DNA of 64,000 bases from Neorhizobium populisoli. Its GTDB lineage: Bacteria; Pseudomonadota; Alphaproteobacteria; Rhizobiales; Rhizobiaceae. A program made the position numbers and the translations under genes. Where the stretch lies: positions 1 to 64,000 of the forward strand of contig NZ_JAHYCB010000004.1 of the NCBI RefSeq assembly GCF_019430945.1, given 5' to 3'. Positions 58,948 to 64,000 of the stretch are shown here, piece after piece; position 1 is the first letter of the stretch; the number at the start of each line of letters is the position of its first letter. Below the pieces are notes generated by a model. That model saw only the letters and a program-made list of their open reading frames with translations, was not told the origin of the DNA and did no database searches.

Positions 58948-60495
58948 ATGATAAACGGCGTTACCAAAATCCAAGACGGCTCCCCTCGCCCGGTACAGCT
59001 GGCCGCCCCCGCCCCCATCCTGGAAATGCGCGGCATCAGCCAGATATTCCCCGGCGTCAAGGCGCTCGATGGCGTCAGCCTCACGCTTTACCCCGGCCAA
59101 GTCACAGCCCTGATCGGCGAAAACGGCGCCGGCAAGTCGACGCTGGTCAAGATTCTCACCGGCATCTATCGCCCCAACGAAGGCGAGATGTTCATCGATG
59201 GCCAGCCGATCGCCTTCCACAGCGCTCAGGCCGCCATCGATGCCGGCGTCACCGCCATCCACCAGGAAACCGTGCTGTTCGACGAATTGACCGTCAGCGA
59301 AAACATCTTTCTCGGCCACGCGCCGCGCACCCGGTTCGGAACGATCGACTGGCGCGCAATCAACGACCGCTCAAAAGCGCTCATGCGTGAACTCGAGAGC
59401 GATATTGACCCGACCATCCGCCTCCGCGATCTCTCAATTGCCCAACGTCATCTCGTGGCAATCGCCCGGGCGCTGTCGGTGGAAGCCCGCATCGTCATCA
59501 TGGACGAACCGACCGCTGCCCTTTCCCGCAAGGAGATCGATGATCTCTTCCGCATCGTCGAAGGCCTGAAGCGGCAGGGCAAGGCGATCCTGTTCATCAG
59601 CCACAAGTTCGATGAGGTCTACGAGATCGCTGAAAACTTCGTGGTGTTCCGCGACGGCCGCGCCGTCGGCCAGGGCCGGCTAAAGGATACGCCGCAGGAC
59701 GAGATCGTCCGCCTGATGGTCGGCCGTGACGTCAAGGATGTCTTCCCCAAGGTGGCGGTCGAGATCGGCGCACCGGTTCTTGCCGTCGAGCGCTACTGCC
59801 ATCCGACCGAGTTTCGCGACATCTCCTTCGAACTGCGCCGCGGCGAAATCCTCGGCATTTACGGCCTGATCGGCGCCGGGCGTTCCGAACTCTGCCAGTC
59901 GCTGTTCGGCATCACCCGTCCTTCCGCCGGGCAGTTGATGCTGGAAGGCCGGCCGATCGACATCCGCTCGTCGAGCGACGCGATCCGCGCCGGCATCGTC
60001 TACGTGCCGGAAGAGCGCGGCCGCCATGGTCTGGCGCTGCCCATGCCGATCTTCCAGAACATGTCGCTGCCCTCGCTCACAAAGACTTCCCGCTCCGGTT
60101 TCCTGAAGGCCGCCAACGAACTTTCGCTGGCCCGCAAATATGCCGAGCGACTCGATCTGCGCGCCGCGGCCCTTTCCGTTCCCGTTGGTACGCTGTCGGG
60201 CGGCAACCAGCAGAAGGTGGTGATCGGCAAATGGCTGGCGACGCAGCCGAAGGTCATCATCCTCGACGAACCCACCAAGGGCATCGACATCGGCTCCAAG
60301 GCTGCCGTCCACGGCTTCATCGGGGAACTCGCCGCCGAAGGCCTGTCGATCATCATGGTCTCGTCCGAACTGCCCGAAATCCTCGGCATGTCCGACCGGG
60401 TGATGGTGATGCGCGAGGGACTTATGGCCGGGTTGTTCGAGCGCGATCAGCTAAGTGCCGAACTGCTCGTTCGCGCCGCGACCGGCAATCATTGA
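58948..60495 (+). CDS. rhaT: Rhamnose ABC transporter ATPase
   Basis: This 515-residue double ATPase of the RbsA/XylG type has a first domain with GENGAGKST, a degenerate signature LSIAQRHLVAIARAL and IVIMDEPTAALS. The second domain has a degenerate Walker A GLIGAGRSE, signature LSGGNQQKVVIGKWL and VIILDEPTKGID. This asymmetry is usual in the family. It energises rhamnose uptake through RhaP and RhaQ. Confidence 0.93.
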   Translation: MINGVTKIQDGSPRPVQLAAPAPILEMRGISQIFPGVKALDGVSLTLYPGQVTALIGENGAGKSTLVKILTGIYRPNEGEMFIDGQPIAFHSAQAAIDAGVTAIHQETVLFDELTVSENIFLGHAPRTRFGTIDWRAINDRSKALMRELESDIDPTIRLRDLSIAQRHLVAIARALSVEARIVIMDEPTAALSRKEIDDLFRIVEGLKRQGKAILFISHKFDEVYEIAENFVVFRDGRAVGQGRLKDTPQDEIVRLMVGRDVKDVFPKVAVEIGAPVLAVERYCHPTEFRDISFELRRGEILGIYGLIGAGRSELCQSLFGITRPSAGQLMLEGRPIDIRSSSDAIRAGIVYVPEERGRHGLALPMPIFQNMSLPSLTKTSRSGFLKAANELSLARKYAERLDLRAAALSVPVGTLSGGNQQKVVIGKWLATQPKVIILDEPTKGIDIGSKAAVHGFIGELAAEGLSIIMVSSELPEILGMSDRVMVMREGLMAGLFERDQLSAELLVRAATGNH

Positions 60496-60502
60496 GGAGA
60501 AT

Positions 60503-61501
60503 ATGATGCAGCGCCTCTTCAAGAACCGCGAAATCCTGCTCACCCTCATCATCGCCATCATGATCACCGGGTTTGCAACCCGCGCCCAAGGGTTTGCGAC
60601 GCCCGCAAGCCTCACCAACATTTTCAACGACACCTCGATCCTGATCATCCTGGCGCTCGGGCAGATGACGGTCATCCTGACGAAATCGATCGATCTTTCC
60701 GTCGCGGCCAATCTCGCCTTTACCGGCATGGCGGTGGCCATGACCAACGCAGCTTTTCCCGGCCTGCCGCTGGCGCTTTTGATTGTTATGGCAATCGGTA
60801 TCGGCGCCTTTCTCGGCGCGATCAACGGTTATCTCGTCTGGGCGCTGCAAATGCCGTCGATCGTTGTCACCCTCGGCACGCTCACGATCTATCGCGGCAT
60901 GGCCTTCGTGCTGTCGGGCGGCGGCTGGGTCAACGCACATCAGATGACGCCGCCCTTCCTCAACATCCCGCGTCTTCCCCTGCTCGGCCTGCCCGTCCTC
61001 TCTTGGATCGCCATCGCGATCGTCATCGGCGCCTGGTTCGTGCTGACCCGCCTGCCTTTCGGCCGCGCCGCCTATGCCTCCGGCGGTAATCCCACAGCCG
61101 CCGTTTATGCCGGCATCGATATCGGCCGGACGAAGTTTCTCGCCTTCGTGCTTTCCGGCGCGCTGGCTGGCCTGTCCGGCTATCTCTGGGTTTCGCGTTA
61201 CGCGGTCGCTTATGTGGATATCGCCGCCGGTTTCGAACTCGATACGGTCGCAGCCTGCGTCATCGGCGGCATATCGATTGCCGGCGGCATCGGCTCGGTC
61301 GGCGGCGCGGTGCTCGGTGCGCTGTTCCTCGGCGTCATCAAGAACGCGCTACCCGTCATCGGCATCTCGCCATTCGCACAGATGGCGATCTCCGGCATCG
61401 TCATCGTGCTCGCCGTCGTCTTCAACGCGCGGGCGGAAAAGAAGGCAGGCCGCATCATTCTGCGTGATCGAGCAGCCCATCATCAGGAGGCGTCCGCATG
61501 A
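60503..61501 (+). CDS. rhaP: Rhamnose ABC transporter permease RhaP
   Basis: This 332-residue membrane protein of the RbsC type has about eight to ten hydrophobic segments. Motifs are LAFTGMAVAMTNAAFPGLPL, TLTIYRGMAFVLSGGGWV and VIGGISIAGGIGSVGGAVLG. GAGGAG precedes two adjacent ATG codons at 60503 and 60506. Its stop overlaps the rhaQ start in ATGA. Confidence 0.92.
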   Translation: MMQRLFKNREILLTLIIAIMITGFATRAQGFATPASLTNIFNDTSILIILALGQMTVILTKSIDLSVAANLAFTGMAVAMTNAAFPGLPLALLIVMAIGIGAFLGAINGYLVWALQMPSIVVTLGTLTIYRGMAFVLSGGGWVNAHQMTPPFLNIPRLPLLGLPVLSWIAIAIVIGAWFVLTRLPFGRAAYASGGNPTAAVYAGIDIGRTKFLAFVLSGALAGLSGYLWVSRYAVAYVDIAAGFELDTVAACVIGGISIAGGIGSVGGAVLGALFLGVIKNALPVIGISPFAQMAISGIVIVLAVVFNARAEKKAGRIILRDRAAHHQEASA

Positions 61502-62499
61502 GCGATGTCGCAGAATCAAAACGGGTGATCCCGGATCGGTTGGGCACGAAAACCTCGCGCATCCTGGCAAGCTGGGAAGTGCTGCTGTTCGGCGTGGCGG
61601 TGCTGATCTTCGTCTTCAATTCGCTCGCTTCGCCCTATTTCCTGAACGCCTGGAATCTTTCCGACGCCACCTTCAACTTCACCGAAAAGGGAATGATCGC
61701 CTTCGCCATGGCGCTGCTGGTCATCGCCGGCGAGATCGACCTATCGGTGGCCGCGATCATCGCGCTCGCCTCGACCGCGATGGGCGCCGCTGCACAGATG
61801 GGCGTCGGCACCGCCGGACTGGTAGGGATCGGCATCGGCGTGGGGCTCGCCTGCGGCGCCTTCAACGGCCTGCTCGTCTCCGGCCTTCGCCTGCCCTCGA
61901 TCGTCGTGACGATCGGCACGATGAGCCTATTCCGCGGCATTTCCTATATCGTGCTCGGCGACCAGGCCTACGGCAAATATCCAGCCGATTTCGCTTTCTT
62001 CGGTCAGGGTTACGTCGTCTGGGTCTTCTCTTTCGAATTCGCTCTGTTCATCGCACTCGCCATTGCCTTCGCCATTCTGCTGCATGCCACCAATTTCGGC
62101 CGGCAGGTCTTCGTCATCGGCAACAATGAATTCGCCGCACGCTTTTCCGGCATTCCGGTCGAGCGGGTAAAGTTCATCCTGTTTCTGCTGACCGGCCTGA
62201 TGTCCGGTGTCGCCGCCGTCTGCCTCACGTCACGCCTTGGCTCCACACGTCCCTCGATCGCGCAAGGCTGGGAGCTGGAAGTGGTGACCATGGTCGTGCT
62301 TGGCGGCATATCGATTCTCGGCGGCGCGGGCACGATTGCCGGCGTCGTCATCGCCGCCTTCGTCATGGGCCTCGTCACCTTTGGGCTGGGGCTCCTGAAC
62401 GTGCCGGGCATCGTCATGTCAATCTTCGTCGGGCTGCTACTGATCGTCACCATCGCCGTGCCGATCATCGCCCGCCGCGTCAGGGAAATGAGCAGATGA
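61498..62499 (+). CDS. rhaQ: Rhamnose ABC transporter permease RhaQ
   Basis: This 333-residue RbsC-type membrane protein has motifs [40 protein letters not shown] and [20 protein letters not shown]. It forms the channel with RhaP. Its stop overlaps the rhaU start by 4 bases, so translation is probably coupled. Confidence 0.92.
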   Translation: MSDVAESKRVIPDRLGTKTSRILASWEVLLFGVAVLIFVFNSLASPYFLNAWNLSDATFNFTEKGMIAFAMALLVIAGEIDLSVAAIIALASTAMGAAAQMGVGTAGLVGIGIGVGLACGAFNGLLVSGLRLPSIVVTIGTMSLFRGISYIVLGDQAYGKYPADFAFFGQGYVVWVFSFEFALFIALAIAFAILLHATNFGRQVFVIGNNEFAARFSGIPVERVKFILFLLTGLMSGVAAVCLTSRLGSTRPSIAQGWELEVVTMVVLGGISILGGAGTIAGVVIAAFVMGLVTFGLGLLNVPGIVMSIFVGLLLIVTIAVPIIARRVREMSR

Positions 62500-62816
62500 A
62501 AATGGAAAAGCATGCTTTCAAGATGAAGCTCCATCCCGGCATGGAAGCGGAATATCTGAAGCGCCATAACGAAATCTGGCCGGAACTCGTCGCCCTGTTG
62601 CACGAAGCCGGCGTCAGCGACTATTCGATCCATCTCGACCGCGAAACCAATATCCTGTTCGGCGTCCTGACCCGGCCAGAAAACCATACGATGGCGAGCC
62701 TGCCGGATCATCCCGTCATGAAAAAATGGTGGGCGCATATGGCCGATATCATGGAGACCAATCCGGACAATTCGCCCATCGCCGCCGATCTCGTGACGGT
62801 CTTTCACCTGCCATGA
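62496..62816 (+). CDS. rhaU: L-rhamnose mutarotase
   Basis: This 106-residue ferredoxin-like dimeric enzyme of the RhaM/RhaU family interconverts the anomers of L-rhamnose. Family features are [20 protein letters not shown] with [26 protein letters not shown] and [12 protein letters not shown]. The length equals that of the family. It overlaps both neighbours by 4 bases (ATGA). Confidence 0.93.
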   Translation: MKMEKHAFKMKLHPGMEAEYLKRHNEIWPELVALLHEAGVSDYSIHLDRETNILFGVLTRPENHTMASLPDHPVMKKWWAHMADIMETNPDNSPIAADLVTVFHLP

Positions 62817-64000
62817 GTGTTGCGAAGAAGATCGCCGTTCTCGATATCGGCAAGACCAATGCCAAGGTCGTCGTGCTCGACTGCGCTACCGGAACGGAAA
62901 TCGCCGAACGCCGCGTGCCGAACCGCGTGCTTACCGGGCCGCCCTACCCGCATTACGATATCGAAGCGCTGTGGTCTTTCGCTCTTGAGGCTCTGGCGGC
63001 CTTTTCAGTTGAACTCGGTTTCGATGCCATATCGATCACCACCCACGGCGCTTCGGCCGTTCTGCTGGATGCGAGCGGCGATCTCGCCATGCCTGTGCTC
63101 GACTACGAGCATATTTATCCGGAAGACATCCAGAAGGCCTACTCTGATCTCCGGCCGCCTTTTTCGGAAACCTTTTCGCCCGCACTTTCCGGCGGGCTGA
63201 ATGTCGGCGCCCAGATCCACTATCAGAAGGCCGTCTTTCCGGAGGACTTCGCCCGTGTCCGCGCGATCCTGACCTATCCGCAATACTGGGCTTTCAGGCT
63301 GACCGGCGTTCTGGCAAACGAGGTCACCTCGCTTGGTTGCCACACCGATCTCTGGCGCCCGCGTGATGGAGATTACTCCTCACTTGTGGATGCGCTCGAC
63401 CTTCGTGATCTCATGGCCCCCATGCGGTCGGCCTTCGATGAACTCGGCCCGCTTCTGCCCGGAATTGTGAAGAGGCTGGGCCTTGAAAAGACAGTCCCGG
63501 TCTATTGCGGCATCCACGATTCCAACGCCTCGCTGCTGCCGCACCTGATCGGCCGCGAACCGCCCTTTGCAGTCGTCTCGACCGGCACCTGGGTGATCAA
63601 TTTCGCGGTCGGCGGCGATCTCGATCATCTCGATCCGCGCCGCGATGCGCTGGCCAACGTCGATGCCTATGGCCGCGCCGTGCCCTCTTCCCGTTTCATG
63701 GGTGGCCGGGAATTCGAAATTCTCACCGCCGAACTCGGTGAACTCGATCAGGCCGCCGCCATGGACGCCATGCCGGTGGCAATCGAGAGGCAGATCATGC
63801 TGCTCCCCAACCTCACGGCGGGCTCCGGCCCCTTTCCGGGAGGCCAGCGGCGATGGATCAACGATGCCGGGGCATCGACGCCGCAGCGCTGGGCCACCGC
63901 CTATCTCTACCTTGCCCTGATGACCGAGACCTGCCTTGAACTGATCGGCGCCAAAGGTCCCATACTGGTCGAAGGCCCCTTCTCGCTCAACAGCAACTAC
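62813..64000 (+). CDS. rhaK: Rhamnulokinase-type FGGY sugar kinase, cut by the window edge
   Basis: The first 396 residues of a sugar kinase of the FGGY/actin-fold family are visible. They show the phosphate-1 loop [16 protein letters not shown], the substrate part [21 protein letters not shown], and the start of the second domain with [14 protein letters not shown] and [10 protein letters not shown]. In Rhizobium leguminosarum RhaK is also needed for rhamnose uptake. The last part, including the adenosine motif, lies past base 64000. Confidence 0.92.
   Translation, partial: MSVAKKIAVLDIGKTNAKVVVLDCATGTEIAERRVPNRVLTGPPYPHYDIEALWSFALEALAAFSVELGFDAISITTHGASAVLLDASGDLAMPVLDYEHIYPEDIQKAYSDLRPPFSETFSPALSGGLNVGAQIHYQKAVFPEDFARVRAILTYPQYWAFRLTGVLANEVTSLGCHTDLWRPRDGDYSSLVDALDLRDLMAPMRSAFDELGPLLPGIVKRLGLEKTVPVYCGIHDSNASLLPHLIGREPPFAVVSTGTWVINFAVGGDLDHLDPRRDALANVDAYGRAVPSSRFMGGREFEILTAELGELDQAAAMDAMPVAIERQIMLLPNLTAGSGPFPGGQRRWINDAGASTPQRWATAYLYLALMTETCLELIGAKGPILVEGPFSLNSNY

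Overview
The window looks like chromosome or chromid sequence from a member of the Rhizobiaceae (Rhizobium/Agrobacterium group). The evidence is the high GC content, the dense ABC/TRAP carbohydrate-transport gene content, the rhizobial rhaDI/rhaRSTPQUK layout, the rhizobium-type mosaic palindromic repeats (RIME-like), and the NasST-nrt-nir-nas assimilatory nitrate locus. No species can be named from the sequence alone.

Layout. (1) 1-3607 is the end of an integrative element in the 3' end of a tRNA-Leu(CAG) gene. It holds a P4-type tyrosine integrase, a coiled-coil protein of unknown function, an AlpA-like regulator and a second small helix-turn-helix gene cut by an IS630-family insertion that runs off the left edge. 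(2) 3608-10041 holds the tRNA with its own promoter and terminator, a SelT/W/H-type redox protein, a DoxX protein, a nucleotide-pyrophosphatase-type phosphodiesterase, a NitT/TauT-type ABC importer and an SGNH hydrolase. (3) 10042-20395 is an IclR-controlled block: CE4-type deacetylase, dipeptide-type ABC importer, short-chain dehydrogenase and a penicillin-acylase-family amidase without a signal peptide. It reads as import of an amide followed by cytoplasmic hydrolysis. (4) 20501-28235 is a TRAP transporter with a LacI regulator, a VOC protein, a RuBisCO-like protein and a DUF1537 kinase. The last two match the OiaX/OiaT plus OiaK pair of the D-apionate pathway. (5) 28386-40716 is assimilatory nitrate reduction: nasT-nasS, then a sigma-54 promoter and an ANTAR-type leader RNA ahead of nrtABC, nirB, nirD, nasA and a cysG-like gene with a degenerate methyltransferase half. 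(6) 40849-52924 holds two facing ABC importer operons, each with its own metallophosphoesterase, plus a TetR and a LacI regulator and a tyrosine-phosphatase-like protein. Only one of the operons carries an ATPase gene. (7) 53076-64000 is the complete L-rhamnose locus, cut in rhaK by the right edge.

A recurring architectural feature cuts across these loci. Wherever a solute-binding-protein gene is separated from its downstream partner by more than about 40 bases, the gap carries a strong hairpin or a RIME-like double palindrome. Such elements lie after the binding-protein genes at 7656, 25029, 31951, 43756 and 58694, which fits their use as mRNA-stability or processing elements that keep binding protein in excess. 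One half-copy of the same repeat type lies in frame inside nasA.

The least ordinary points are the apionate-type RuBisCO-like module without a visible oxidoisomerase, the paired phosphodiesterase/ABC operons, the cytoplasmic acylase cluster, the repeat domesticated inside nasA, the sigma-54/ANTAR leader, and the nested palindrome between rhaD and rhaR. No CRISPR array, rRNA, phage structural gene or recognisable defence system was seen.
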